27,531 bases of DNA from an uncultured Candidatus Melainabacteria bacterium (GCA_937927525.1 CALBDR010000302.1:1-27531); one strand, 5' to 3'. Shown: positions 15,315-23,965, counted from the stretch's first letter. A program made the numbers and translations. The notes: generated by a model not told the origin, from the letters alone.

Positions 15315-16499
15315 GTGAATTCAGTGGATACTACTAGTCCAAATCATACCCTTTTGAGCCAAAATGTCTCAAAAGGGTATGATTTGACGAAAAATAAAAC
15401 AAAAAATCTTGAAATCTTACAAGGTCAAGATATAGATCCAGCTGAAATAGAAGCTAAAAAACAAAGTTTAGAGGATATACTACATAAAGATGCAATAGGC
15501 TCTGAAGAAATAGCTAGCGTTGCAGAACAGGGGATAGTAGATAATCAAAAACCCTCCTCAAAAACTTCAGATAAGGCCAATATTGGACAAGAAAATAAAG
15601 AGGAGATTATAGATAAACTACTTAGATTCATTACCTATAGTAATTTTGGAGTTAATTCAATCTCAATAGGTTTATCTAGCTTAGCTTTAAAGAATAGCGG
15701 CTTAGACAATCTTGCAGAAAAAACTGAAAAAGTAGGTCTGACTGTAAATAAACTTCAAGCAATCACATTAGGGGCTGGCTTCATAAAAAAAGCTTTTAAA
15801 ACTAAAAATATTTTACTGTTATTAACCGGGCTTGCTCAAACATTAAAGTTGCCTTCTGGCTACAATCGGCTCTTTAGGCTTGCTGGTATTCCATCAGGAC
15901 TAGACCAGCTCCCAGCAGCTATTAACCCGATAACAGGAAAGAAAAAATATGAAAGTTTTCAAGAAAGCTGGCAACTCAGTAAGAAAGTCATCAAAGATGT
16001 ATGGCAAGAATTTAGCAGTGAACCAGTAAAATTCTTAAAATATTTAGACCCTAAATCACCTGAAGCCACAAAACCAGTAATCCCTGCTTCAATATTTATG
16101 ATTTTTGGAGCCTTACTAAGTAATATCTTTGACTTCCCTATATTTGGAGCTCTAAGGAAACCATTAGTAGCACTAGGTTCACTGCCAAGGCATGGTGGTG
16201 GCTTTATTGGAGACTATGGTTTATTAATGGATAAAAACAACCATCATAACCGTAAGGCTGGTATTCTTTATAATATCGGAACAGCTGCTGATTACTTAGG
16301 CTTACTTGTAAATGAAAAAGTAGGTCATATCATGCACCAGATGAGTTACCTCTTCTTCCCCCTCGCTGAAATGTCATTAATTAAAGGTGCCACTGAAGAA
16401 GATTCTCCTCAACCTGAAAAGAATAATATTGTAAATCTGGAAAGAAAAAAGAAGCCAGAGCTTAGCCCAAATCCTGATTTATTAGCAGTCCCAGCATAA
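15315..16499 (+). CDS. membrane-associated protein of unknown function
   Basis: I do not recognise a family. The 394-residue product has an acidic, low-complexity N-terminal part (1-100), then several moderately hydrophobic stretches (about 105-126, 148-178, 254-282, 318-332, 339-356), a basic tail and a proline-rich end. A His/Gly-rich segment lies at 292-312 (PRHGGGFIGDYG and then NNHHNRK). The start is GTG 15315 or GTG 15324, neither with a Shine-Dalgarno; TATAAC lies 10 nt upstream of 15315. TTG 15384 is a further in-frame possibility, just inside the right arm of a 19-bp inverted repeat that occupies codons 9-24. The N-terminal LLSQ...GYD element resembles that of the 8484 frame. Confidence 0.65.
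   Translation: MNSVDTTSPNHTLLSQNVSKGYDLTKNKTKNLEILQGQDIDPAEIEAKKQSLEDILHKDAIGSEEIASVAEQGIVDNQKPSSKTSDKANIGQENKEEIIDKLLRFITYSNFGVNSISIGLSSLALKNSGLDNLAEKTEKVGLTVNKLQAITLGAGFIKKAFKTKNILLLLTGLAQTLKLPSGYNRLFRLAGIPSGLDQLPAAINPITGKKKYESFQESWQLSKKVIKDVWQEFSSEPVKFLKYLDPKSPEATKPVIPASIFMIFGALLSNIFDFPIFGALRKPLVALGSLPRHGGGFIGDYGLLMDKNNHHNRKAGILYNIGTAADYLGLLVNEKVGHIMHQMSYLFFPLAEMSLIKGATEEDSPQPEKNNIVNLERKKKPELSPNPDLLAVPA
15340..15386. repeat. 19-bp perfect inverted repeat in the 5' end of the 15315 gene
   Basis: Bases 15340-15358 are perfectly complementary to 15368-15386, with a 9-nt spacer. The arms contain runs of A/T flanking CCC/GGG. It lies 25 bp into the coding sequence of the 15315 gene and 78 bp past the stop of the CCA-adding-like gene. 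No T-run follows, so a classic terminator is unlikely. It could form an RNA hairpin over the translation start region or serve as a dimeric operator. Confidence 0.9.
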
Positions 16500-16531
16500 A
16501 ACCATCTATTGATTAGATCATTTTTATATAT

Positions 16532-16551
16532 ATTCTAATAATTTTTAGAAT
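16532..16551. terminator. weak hairpin in the gap before the racemase gene
   Basis: A 7-bp AT-rich stem (16532-16538 with 16545-16551) encloses a 6-nt loop. The lack of GC pairs and of a following T-run makes terminator activity doubtful. It lies between the 15315 gene and the racemase promoter. Confidence 0.25.
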
Positions 16552-16591
16552 ACTGCCTTATATGAATTAATAAAACCCTCATATAAAATAC

Positions 16592-16597
16592 TATAAT
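16592..16597 (+). promoter_or_regulatory. -10 of the racemase-kinase-regulator operon
   Basis: A consensus TATAAT ends 7 nt before ATG 16605, so transcription should start at that codon. An in-frame ATG at 16599 is only 1 nt from the hexamer and would not be included in the transcript, which decides the start in favour of 16605. No -35 match is clear. Confidence 0.55.
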
Positions 16598-16604
16598 TAT
16601 GCTT

Positions 16605-17312
16605 ATGAATAAAATAGGTTTACTCGGTGGTATGAGTTGTGAATCAACTGTCGAATATTATCGAATCATAAATGAGGAGGTAAGAAAAAGAACCAGCCCA
16701 CTTAGCTCAGCAAAAATCATCTTAAACAGCATGAACTTCCAAGAAATCGCTGACTTACAGCATGCAGATAAATGGGAAGATCTAAACGAAATAATGGCAA
16801 ATGCTGCTGCTGAACTTGAAAGCTGTGGTGCTAAATCTATTTTTATTTGTACTAACTTAATGCATAAGACTGCCCCAGCTATTGAAGTTAAGGTAAATAT
16901 ACCTTTAATTCACATTGCTGATGCACTTGCAGAAAAGGTAAAAGCTGATGGCTTTAAAAAGATCGGTCTTCTAGGTGCAATCTTCACTATGGAACATGAT
17001 TTTTACCGCAAACGTCTTGAAGATAAGCATGGAATTGAAATGTTGGTTCCTGAGAAGAAAGATAGAGATGAAGTTAGTAGAGTTATATATGAAGAATTAT
17101 GCTGCGGTATTATTTCTGAATCAGCGAAAAAAGAATACCTAAGAATTATTGAGGAGTTAAAAAACTCAGGTGCTGAAGCAGTAGCTTTAGCGTGTACAGA
17201 GATACCACTTTTGATTAAAGATGGTGATGCTTCTATTCCACTCTATGACACGACTTATCTACATTCCATGTCTGCAGTTAAAGAAGTCCTAGGAGTCGAA
17301 AGCCTTGTCTGA
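16605..17312 (+). CDS. aspartate/glutamate racemase family protein, RacX/YgeA type
   Basis: This is a PLP-independent amino-acid racemase of the Asp/Glu racemase superfamily. From M-16605 it begins MNKIGLLGGMSCEST, the standard opening of YgeA/RacX proteins (GLLGGMSWEST). The first catalytic loop is CTNLMHK: as in E. coli YgeA (CTNTMHK), Thr replaces the first catalytic Cys of classical aspartate racemases, and here the second Thr is Leu as well. The second catalytic loop ACTEI keeps its Cys. Length (235 aa) is normal. The activity could be racemisation of a particular amino acid or something slower and broader. The gene is followed, with an 8-bp overlap, by a histidine kinase gene, so the three genes 16605-19303 are likely one operon. 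Confidence 0.85.
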   Translation: MNKIGLLGGMSCESTVEYYRIINEEVRKRTSPLSSAKIILNSMNFQEIADLQHADKWEDLNEIMANAAAELESCGAKSIFICTNLMHKTAPAIEVKVNIPLIHIADALAEKVKADGFKKIGLLGAIFTMEHDFYRKRLEDKHGIEMLVPEKKDRDEVSRVIYEELCCGIISESAKKEYLRIIEELKNSGAEAVALACTEIPLLIKDGDASIPLYDTTYLHSMSAVKEVLGVESLV

Positions 17313-18717
17313 ATTAATTAAATTCCTTGACACAAACTTACCATTTATATCAGAGATTTTACTCGCTGATATAAAACTCTTCGTGAAAACCACTAACAAT
17401 AACGGGAAGGAAGAAATATTCGTTCATAATTTCTATCACTCACAACAAGATTCTTTTTACTTAGCTTCTGCCGAAAAAACCATAGATAAAGGTAGAAAAT
17501 TTCAAATCCATAAAGATATTTTCATCCAAAAAGCATTTCAGCTTGCACGCCCATTAGTAGGTCAGTATGGCTTGGTAATAGAAAACCGAAAAATCCAAGA
17601 ATTTGCTTATCCTATTTTAGATTCAGATTTCGGTGGAGATAAAGATGAAGCTATTGCTGTCATAGCCATACAAAGAGATATATATCTAACTAGATTCTCA
17701 CTGGGGCGACACTGGGACTTTGTCGCCGACCTATTAATCAGAACTTTGAAAAGTAAAATCAATAATGGCAGCAACCTACCCTCAATCAGCTTAGGAGAAG
17801 GAGTAATTCTACTTAAAGAAGGAAGAGAAGTTTTCTTTCCTAATCCTATTTCAGTTAATCTTCTTGCTGAAATTGCTGAACATACTAACCAATTAATAAA
17901 TAGATCATTTGATGAATTAATAAGAAATTACCCTAAAAAATATCGAGGAAAATCAAAATCGTTTTCAATAGAAGAAATCCAAGAAATCACCCTAAGAAGA
18001 AAGTCTTTAAGACTACGTTATGTTTCACTTATAGACGGATATTCTGCTGTCATCCTAAAGGATATCTCAGAAGTAAAAATCAAAGAAACTCTACTTAAAG
18101 AAATTCACCATAGAGTGAAAAATAATTTACAAACCGTAGCTTCGCTACTTCGAATGCAACAAAGAAGGAATCCAGAATTAGCAGAATGCTTTAGTGAAGC
18201 AATTAATAGAACTAGCAGCATCAGTATAGTCCATGAATCATTGTCTCACAGCGATGATATTGAAAATGTTGATTTTGGTTATCTCGCTCAACAAATCATT
18301 AAAAACTTACTTGCTTCATTCGGCAAAGAAAATTTATCAGTTAACTTTTATTGCCCTAAAAAGATCCTGATCCAAAGTGAAGAAGCTACTAATCTTGCTC
18401 TAATCCTAAATGAACTAATGTCTAATTCTCTAGAACATGCAGGTGAAGACTTAAGCCAACTAGATATCGCTTTAAACTATCTTGAGTACGACCCTGATAC
18501 GTTAAACTTAAGCATTGCGGATGATGGAACTGGTTTTCCAGCAGAGTTTGACTTCCGAAGCAATACTGGTTTAGGCTGGGAAATTGTAAAAAACCTAGCA
18601 CAAGAATGTCTAGATGCTAAAATTAATATAGACCAAGAACACCAAGGGGCTAAAATAGAGATTTTAATCCCAGTAAAGAAATTAAGTACTATACAGGCGG
18701 ATGAACAAAATGGATGA
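17305..18717 (+). CDS. PdtaS-like sensor histidine kinase (HisKA_2)
   Basis: The 470-residue cytosolic kinase has no membrane segments. Residues about 5-150 resemble the GAF-like sensor domain of mycobacterial PdtaS (a helical stretch then EFAYPIL and IAVIAIQRD strands). Residues about 160-256 look PAS-like, ending in DGYSAVILKDIS. Then come the HisKA_2 phosphoacceptor helix EIHHRVKNNLQTVASLLRMQ (266-285, His 268 or 269) and an HATPase domain with N-box ALILNELMSNSLEHA (365-379, Asn 374) and G1 box DDGTG (406-410). This kinase class usually pairs with ANTAR regulators (EutW-EutV, PdtaS-PdtaR), and the next gene encodes one. The start is TTG 17305 with TAGGAG at 17290-17295 upstream, overlapping the racemase stop by 8 bp. 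The signal sensed is unknown. Confidence 0.88.
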   Translation: MSELIKFLDTNLPFISEILLADIKLFVKTTNNNGKEEIFVHNFYHSQQDSFYLASAEKTIDKGRKFQIHKDIFIQKAFQLARPLVGQYGLVIENRKIQEFAYPILDSDFGGDKDEAIAVIAIQRDIYLTRFSLGRHWDFVADLLIRTLKSKINNGSNLPSISLGEGVILLKEGREVFFPNPISVNLLAEIAEHTNQLINRSFDELIRNYPKKYRGKSKSFSIEEIQEITLRRKSLRLRYVSLIDGYSAVILKDISEVKIKETLLKEIHHRVKNNLQTVASLLRMQQRRNPELAECFSEAINRTSSISIVHESLSHSDDIENVDFGYLAQQIIKNLLASFGKENLSVNFYCPKKILIQSEEATNLALILNELMSNSLEHAGEDLSQLDIALNYLEYDPDTLNLSIADDGTGFPAEFDFRSNTGLGWEIVKNLAQECLDAKINIDQEHQGAKIEILIPVKKLSTIQADEQNG

Positions 18718-19303
18718 AACTCTAATAAACGTATTAATAGTAGATGATGAACCATTAATCCGTATGGATCTTAAAGAAATGCTTTTAGAATCACTCGTGT
18801 ATAACGTAATTGGTGAAGCTAAAGATGGTGAAGAAGCTATAAATTTTGTTCAAGGTCAAGAACCTGACATTATCTTCATGGACATTCGTATGCCCAACCT
18901 TGATGGAATCAGTGCTGCACAAGCCATACAAGAAAAAGCATCTAAAAGAATACCTATCGTGATGCTTACAGCCTATAGTCAAACAGATTTAATAGAGCAA
19001 GCTAGCAACGCTGGAGTTTTTGCTTACCTTACTAAACCTTTAAGGAAAGCTGATCTAGTTCCAGCTATTGAAATAGCTTTAGCTAGGTCACTTGAAGTTC
19101 AAAAACTAGAGTCTGAAGTAGGTAAATTAAGAGATAAAATTGAAACTAGAAAGTTAGTCGAAAAAGCTAAAGGTCTACTCATGGAAAGGTTCGGAATTCC
19201 TGAAGGAGTTGCATACCGCAGACTTCAGAAAGAAGCCATGAATAAGCGCATGAACCTTAAGGAAATGTCTGAATTAGTACTCGAAACCTTAACTACCTCT
19301 TAA
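18710..19303 (+). CDS. response regulator with RNA-binding ANTAR domain (PdtaR/EutV-like)
   Basis: The product has an N-terminal receiver and a C-terminal ANTAR domain. From ATG 18710 the receiver shows the acidic pair DDE (12-14), phosphoacceptor Asp 58 in FMDIRMP, Thr 87 and Lys 109 in LTKP. A helical linker (about 125-143) leads to ANTAR at about 144-194, with RKLVEKAKGLLMERFGI and AYRRLQKEAM, the family's three-helix signature. ANTAR proteins bind paired RNA hairpins with six-base loops and usually prevent transcription termination. Start 18710 is preferred over in-frame ATG 18701 because AGGCGG (18695-18700) is 9 nt upstream of 18710 but abuts 18701. The overlap with the kinase gene is 8 bp. 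I found no convincing dual-hexaloop target in the window. Confidence 0.92.
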   Translation: MDETLINVLIVDDEPLIRMDLKEMLLESLVYNVIGEAKDGEEAINFVQGQEPDIIFMDIRMPNLDGISAAQAIQEKASKRIPIVMLTAYSQTDLIEQASNAGVFAYLTKPLRKADLVPAIEIALARSLEVQKLESEVGKLRDKIETRKLVEKAKGLLMERFGIPEGVAYRRLQKEAMNKRMNLKEMSELVLETLTTS

Positions 19304-19345
19304 CTTATTTTTGATTTAATACTTACGTGTGTGTGAGGATCATAA

Positions 19346-21070
19346 ATGGGTGTAAACAAGATAGACGATAAGTCTAGCTTTGTGTCAGATCTTCTAAAGG
19401 TAAAAAAAATGAATAATTCGGAAGAAAATTTAGATGATTTTCTAAATGATCTTCGTGGTGAAACTTCAGCAGCTTTGCCTAGTGAGGATGATTTCAAGTT
19501 AGACTTGCAAATTAACCAAAATTACAGTGAAGATAGCGTCATTAAAGACATACAAAAACAAGATTTAATCCGTGAATCAGCGCGATTAAACCTAAATCTT
19601 CCTGAACAAAAAAAATTCAACAAAGCTCTAGATGAAAGCCTTGAGCTTGCAGAGGAACTTCTCAAATTAAAGAAAGAAGGTAGTTTAAATCTATCAAAAT
19701 TTAATGAGACAGATCGAGCCACGCTCGACAGCCTAGATAGTTTTGATTTAGCTTTAATCAGCAAAGCTAATCTACAGAACCCCGTCATCGAAAAGGCTTT
19801 TGTTGATCTATATAAAAGCTATGATGAATCAGGACAGAAGATTCCGCCTCGATTAAATGAATTACTGATAAATGAGCTAGAAACAGTCAATGAAAAAATA
19901 GGCACTGATCTAGAAGAAAGCCTTTATCTTATAATCTTAGAGCATATAAAGTTAGACACTAGCTTCGATCAAGAAGTCAATAAGACATTTACTGAACTAA
20001 GATTAGAAAGCTTCAATAATATTGAAATAGAATCAGATGAAGGTGGCTTAGAATTACTAAGCACTCAAGATCAGGAACTATTTAACCTAATAGATAAAGC
20101 TGAATATCAAAAATTAAGTCCTGAAGAACTTAATATCTTCACAGAATTAATAGATAATGAAGAGCTGCTTTTTGCTGAGACCTTAATAGACATGAAATCC
20201 TTTAAAATACTGGATTCCAGATCACTAGAATTAATAAATCAAGCTCAGAATATTAATTTTGATGAAGAAGAAAAAGAAGAATTTGCAGCATATCTTCTAA
20301 TTGAGGAAAGTGGTTGTAATTTCGCTAAAACTTATAGCGACTTAAAAGAAGCAGGTAAACTAGATGAATCAAATCGAGAGCAAATGTATAAAAGCCTTGG
20401 GCTTCATCTCTTCTCTGATGAATTAAATGTTGATATAACTCAAAATGGGATTAACTTTAATGATTCAAACGTAAAAGATTCTTTAGAGAAGAGATTAAGA
20501 GTTTCTGGCTTAGAAGATACAGATAAAGAAGTTTTCAATAAAGAAGTAATGGACGAGTTTTTAGCTGAGACTGGAAAATATTTAAATTTAAAACCTCCTA
20601 AACTTGAAGATCCACTTGAACTTAGAGAAAATATGACATTAATAGAGAGAGGGCTAAAAGGTCTGCTAGAGGGGGATGAAGTAAGGCAGTTAATCGAATT
20701 AGTAGGTAAGTATAATCTTCTTAAGTTTGGATTAGAAAGTCATTTAAAAGCAGAAGATATTGAAAAGATCAACAAAGTACCAGAAAAAAGGTCTATGTTA
20801 GCATCAGAATATCAAAAAATAGCATTTATTGAAATACTTAATTATCAAGAGTTTGTAGAGGAATTCATAGCTGAGAGAACCGTCATAAAAGATTTAACCC
20901 CCCAAGCTCTATTAGATAAAGGACTAAAAGGAGAATTAGCTCCAGATGAAATTATGCTTTTTATAGAACTGGTAGGAAGAGATAACCTTCTAAAATACGG
21001 ACTAGAAGGATATCCTCTGGGAATAGACGACAAAGAATATCAAGAAATTAAGCATTCGCTGTTTCTTTAA
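19346..21070 (+). CDS. large acidic helical repeat protein of unknown function
   Basis: I do not recognise a family for this 574-residue, strongly acidic protein, rich in Leu, Glu, Asp, Asn and Ser. It has no signal peptide, membrane segment or Cys-rich motif. It is almost entirely predicted helical. A 31-residue unit occurs twice: residues 435-465 (RGLKGLLEGDE, IELVG, NLLKFGLE) and 525-555 (KGLKGELAPDE, IELVG, NLLKYGLE), with 19 of 31 positions identical. A looser version of the acidic helix pattern occurs near 250-280. Such repeats suggest a binding scaffold. The start has a good Shine-Dalgarno (GAGGA at 19335-19339, 6 nt upstream). The 3' end overlaps the convergent korB gene by 23 bp. Confidence 0.7.
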   Translation: MGVNKIDDKSSFVSDLLKVKKMNNSEENLDDFLNDLRGETSAALPSEDDFKLDLQINQNYSEDSVIKDIQKQDLIRESARLNLNLPEQKKFNKALDESLELAEELLKLKKEGSLNLSKFNETDRATLDSLDSFDLALISKANLQNPVIEKAFVDLYKSYDESGQKIPPRLNELLINELETVNEKIGTDLEESLYLIILEHIKLDTSFDQEVNKTFTELRLESFNNIEIESDEGGLELLSTQDQELFNLIDKAEYQKLSPEELNIFTELIDNEELLFAETLIDMKSFKILDSRSLELINQAQNINFDEEEKEEFAAYLLIEESGCNFAKTYSDLKEAGKLDESNREQMYKSLGLHLFSDELNVDITQNGINFNDSNVKDSLEKRLRVSGLEDTDKEVFNKEVMDEFLAETGKYLNLKPPKLEDPLELRENMTLIERGLKGLLEGDEVRQLIELVGKYNLLKFGLESHLKAEDIEKINKVPEKRSMLASEYQKIAFIEILNYQEFVEEFIAERTVIKDLTPQALLDKGLKGELAPDEIMLFIELVGRDNLLKYGLEGYPLGIDDKEYQEIKHSLFL

Positions 21071-22109
21071 CTGTCCAGGTATCTTTTGAGTAAACGAGGT
21101 CTTTTAGACTACCTTTACCTTTTTCAGATACTGCTTGCTCTTCTTGTGCGTTTAAAACATCACCATAAGTAGGTTTATCTACAGATCTTAAAACACCCAT
21201 TGCAGCTGGGTTTTCAGGATCACTAATACTACCTAAATAGCTAATTAAATAAGCTAAAGTATGATCTTCATTCTTAGGATCATGCACTAGGAATTTCTTA
21301 CCTGTTTTAGAAACTCCAGCTTTATCTGGATCAACTTCTTCGACAGTAAGTTTAGGATTATTGCCATCTAAGTTCATAACAATTCCCTTCGTTTCACCAT
21401 CAAACAAAAGTGGCTTGCCTTCTTCTAGAAATAAATTTTCCTCAGCTTTAGTATCTTTATTTAGATATTTAGCAAATGCGCCATCATTAAAGATATTACA
21501 GTTTTGGAAAATCTCAATGAAAGCAGTACCCTTATGAGCAGCCGCTGCTCTAAGTATTTCCTGCATATGCTTAGGGTTTGCTGCATTAGTTCTAGCAGCG
21601 AAAGTCGCACCTGATGCAATAGCAAAAGATAAAGGATTTAAAGGACTATCAATAGAACCATATAAAGAGGTCTTCGTTACTTTACCTTGCTCTGAAGTCG
21701 GTGAGTACTGACCTTTAGTTAAACCATAGATTCTATTATTGAAAAGAAGAACTCTTAAATCCATATTTCTTCTGATCATATGAACTGTGTGGTTACCACC
21801 TATACTTAAGCCATCACCATCACCAGTTACTACCCAAACCGAAAGATCAGGGTTAGCAAGCTTAACTCCAGAAGCTACAGTAGGAGCTCTACCATGAATA
21901 GTATGGAAGCCATAAGTATCCATATAGTACGGAAACCTACTCGAACAACCAATTCCAGAAACGAAACAGAATTTCTCCTTAGGGATTCCTAAGGTAGGTA
22001 AAACTGTTTGAACTGAAGAAAGAATCGCGTAGTCTCCACAACCTGGGCACCATTTAACATCACCTTCACTAACGAAATCAGCTTTTGTAAGCTCTTTTGC
22101 TTGAGTCAT
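21048..22109 (-). CDS. korB: 2-oxoacid:ferredoxin oxidoreductase beta subunit (KorB)
   Basis: KorB carries thiamine diphosphate and an iron-sulfur cluster in the 2-oxoglutarate (or related 2-oxoacid):ferredoxin oxidoreductase, which makes acyl-CoA, CO2 and reduced ferredoxin, reversibly. The 353-residue protein has cluster cysteines in WCPGCGDY (Cys 21 and 24) and GIGCSSRFPYY (Cys 55), then HTIHGRAP, and the thiamine-diphosphate/Mg motif GDGDGLSIGGNH (96-107), followed by the Asn-rich end of the motif NNRIYGLTKGQ. The long C-terminal extension after about residue 215 is usual for KorB. The start at 22109 has TAGGAG upstream, overlapping the end of korA 3 bp away, so the two are coupled. The motifs fit 2-oxoglutarate specificity best, but pyruvate or another 2-oxoacid cannot be excluded. 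Confidence 0.9.
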   Translation of the reverse strand: MTQAKELTKADFVSEGDVKWCPGCGDYAILSSVQTVLPTLGIPKEKFCFVSGIGCSSRFPYYMDTYGFHTIHGRAPTVASGVKLANPDLSVWVVTGDGDGLSIGGNHTVHMIRRNMDLRVLLFNNRIYGLTKGQYSPTSEQGKVTKTSLYGSIDSPLNPLSFAIASGATFAARTNAANPKHMQEILRAAAAHKGTAFIEIFQNCNIFNDGAFAKYLNKDTKAEENLFLEEGKPLLFDGETKGIVMNLDGNNPKLTVEEVDPDKAGVSKTGKKFLVHDPKNEDHTLAYLISYLGSISDPENPAAMGVLRSVDKPTYGDVLNAQEEQAVSEKGKGSLKDLVYSKDTWTVKETANA

Positions 22110-22112
22110 AAA

Positions 22113-23957
22113 TTATAATTCTCCTAAAAATTCTTTAGCCTTAGCCACTAGATCTGAAACAGATAGAGGCTTAGTATTCATTTGGTTAATTCCTTTAGCA
22201 TCAATTAAGAACTTAGATCTTATGATCATCGATAACTGACCCAAATTTAATTCAGGGATTACTACTTGCTTAAAGCCTCTCATAATCTCTTCTAAATCAT
22301 TAGGTAATGGATTGATGTGTCTTAAGTGAACTTGTGAAACTTTTAAACCTTCAGCTTGAAGCTGTTCAGTAGCAGTTCTGATAGCACCATAAGTACTTCC
22401 CCAACCTAAAAATAGTAAATCACCCTTAGCTTCACCTAAAACTTCAGTAGCTGGAAGTTTACTTGCAATAAGTTGAACTTTTTCAGCTCTAACTTTAGTC
22501 ATATGCTCATGAGCTTCAGGGCTAAGATTTACTTTACCAGTAATATCTTCTTTTTCTAAACCACCAATCGTGTGTTCACAACCTGGAGTTCCTGGAATAG
22601 CCCACTGTCTAACTAGTAATTCATTACGCTTATATGGAGCAAAAGTTTCAGGATCTTTATGAAAATCATATTCAAACTCTTTAAGAGTACTTAAATCAGG
22701 CAACTTCCATGGCTCAGAACCGATAGCAATCTGAGTATCACTTAAAAATACGACTGGAGTCATGTGCTCAACAGCGATTCTACAAGCTTCAATGGCAGCT
22801 TCAAAACAATCAGAAGGACTTTTCGCCGCAACCACAGGAATAGGACTCTCACCGTTTCTTCCGTAAAGGACTTGAAGTAAATCTGTCTGCTCAGTCTTAG
22901 TCGGGAGACCGGTAGACGGACCACCACGCTGAATATCAGCAATAACCACAGGAAGTTCTGTAATCACAGCTAAGTTCATAAACTCAGATTTCAAAGCAAT
23001 TCCAGGACCAGAAGTAGTAGTAACAGCTAAATGTCCAGAGAAAGCCGAACCAATAGCAGAACCGATTCCAGCAATTTCATCTTCTGCTTGAAAAGTTTTA
23101 ACTCCGTAATTCTTATACTTAGAGAGCTCTTGGAGAATATCTGTAGCTGGAGTAATCGGATAAGAACCAATGAATAGCGGTCTCTTAGCAAGTTCACTTG
23201 CAGCTACAAAACCAATAGCTACAGCTTGGTTACCGGTGATGTTTCTATAAGTACCTGGCTTAATTTTAGCTTCAGGAACTTCATAAGTATTCTGAAAAGC
23301 CTCAATAGTGTTACCAAAGTGGTAACCAGCTTTTAGAGCTTTAATATTAGCTTCTAAAATTTCAGGCTTCTTGCCGAATTTAGAACTAAGCCACTCTTCA
23401 GTAGAATCTAGTGGTCTAGAGTAAATCCAATAAGTAAGACCTAAAGCAAACATATTTTTACAACGCTCTTTTGCTTTAGCCATCATGTCAAAGTCTTCTA
23501 AAGCAGTTAAAGTCATCTTAGTAATAGGTACTTTATACACTCTAATCCTAGACTCGTATGGAGCGAATATATCTTCGTCATCCATGTAACCTGCTTTCTT
23601 TAAGTTAGCTGCAGTAAAAGCATCTTCATTAACGATTAATATTCCATTTTGTTTTAAATCTTCAATATTAGTTTTAAAAGCAGCTGGGTTCATCGCAACG
23701 AGAACATCAAGTTCATCACCAGCAGTGTGAATATTGCTTGAACTAAAGTGGATTTGGAAACCAGAAACCCCAGCAAGTGTACCCTGTGGAGCGCGAATTT
23801 CAGCTGGAAAGTTCGGGTAAGTACTAATATCATTACCGAAAAGAGCGCTCGTGTTAGTGAACTGAGTACCAGTAAGCTGCATACCATCACCACTATCACC
23901 ACAGAATCTAATAGTTACTGAGTGAAGCTGTTCTTTATTCTGATCTTTTGTTGCCAT
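22113..23957 (-). CDS. korA: 2-oxoacid:ferredoxin oxidoreductase, fused gamma-alpha subunit (KorA)
   Basis: The 614-residue protein fuses the gamma domain (about 13-215, opening VTIRFCGDSGDGMQLTG, the family's FxGxGGQGxxxxG-like motif) to the alpha pyrimidine-binding domain (about 235-600). The alpha part shows GNQAVAIGFVAA, SYPITPATD (265-273), QAEDEIAGIGSAIGSA, TTTSGPG and QRGGPSTGLPTKTEQTDL (343-360), all standard for KorA of the fused type. With KorB it forms the catalytic heterodimer passing electrons to ferredoxin. No delta (ferredoxin-like) gene is adjacent, as expected for the KorAB type. It is the first gene of the korAB operon; a consensus TATAAT lies 8 nt before its ATG and there is no Shine-Dalgarno, so its mRNA is predicted to be leaderless. 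Confidence 0.93.
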   Translation of the reverse strand: MATKDQNKEQLHSVTIRFCGDSGDGMQLTGTQFTNTSALFGNDISTYPNFPAEIRAPQGTLAGVSGFQIHFSSSNIHTAGDELDVLVAMNPAAFKTNIEDLKQNGILIVNEDAFTAANLKKAGYMDDEDIFAPYESRIRVYKVPITKMTLTALEDFDMMAKAKERCKNMFALGLTYWIYSRPLDSTEEWLSSKFGKKPEILEANIKALKAGYHFGNTIEAFQNTYEVPEAKIKPGTYRNITGNQAVAIGFVAASELAKRPLFIGSYPITPATDILQELSKYKNYGVKTFQAEDEIAGIGSAIGSAFSGHLAVTTTSGPGIALKSEFMNLAVITELPVVIADIQRGGPSTGLPTKTEQTDLLQVLYGRNGESPIPVVAAKSPSDCFEAAIEACRIAVEHMTPVVFLSDTQIAIGSEPWKLPDLSTLKEFEYDFHKDPETFAPYKRNELLVRQWAIPGTPGCEHTIGGLEKEDITGKVNLSPEAHEHMTKVRAEKVQLIASKLPATEVLGEAKGDLLFLGWGSTYGAIRTATEQLQAEGLKVSQVHLRHINPLPNDLEEIMRGFKQVVIPELNLGQLSMIIRSKFLIDAKGINQMNTKPLSVSDLVAKAKEFLGEL

Positions 23958-23965
23958 TATAAGTT

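Noticed and set aside
18477..18755. A 92-codon minus-strand frame across the kinase-regulator junction
   Set aside because: It is antisense to the HATPase G1 region and to the overlapping start of the ANTAR regulator, both strongly supported.
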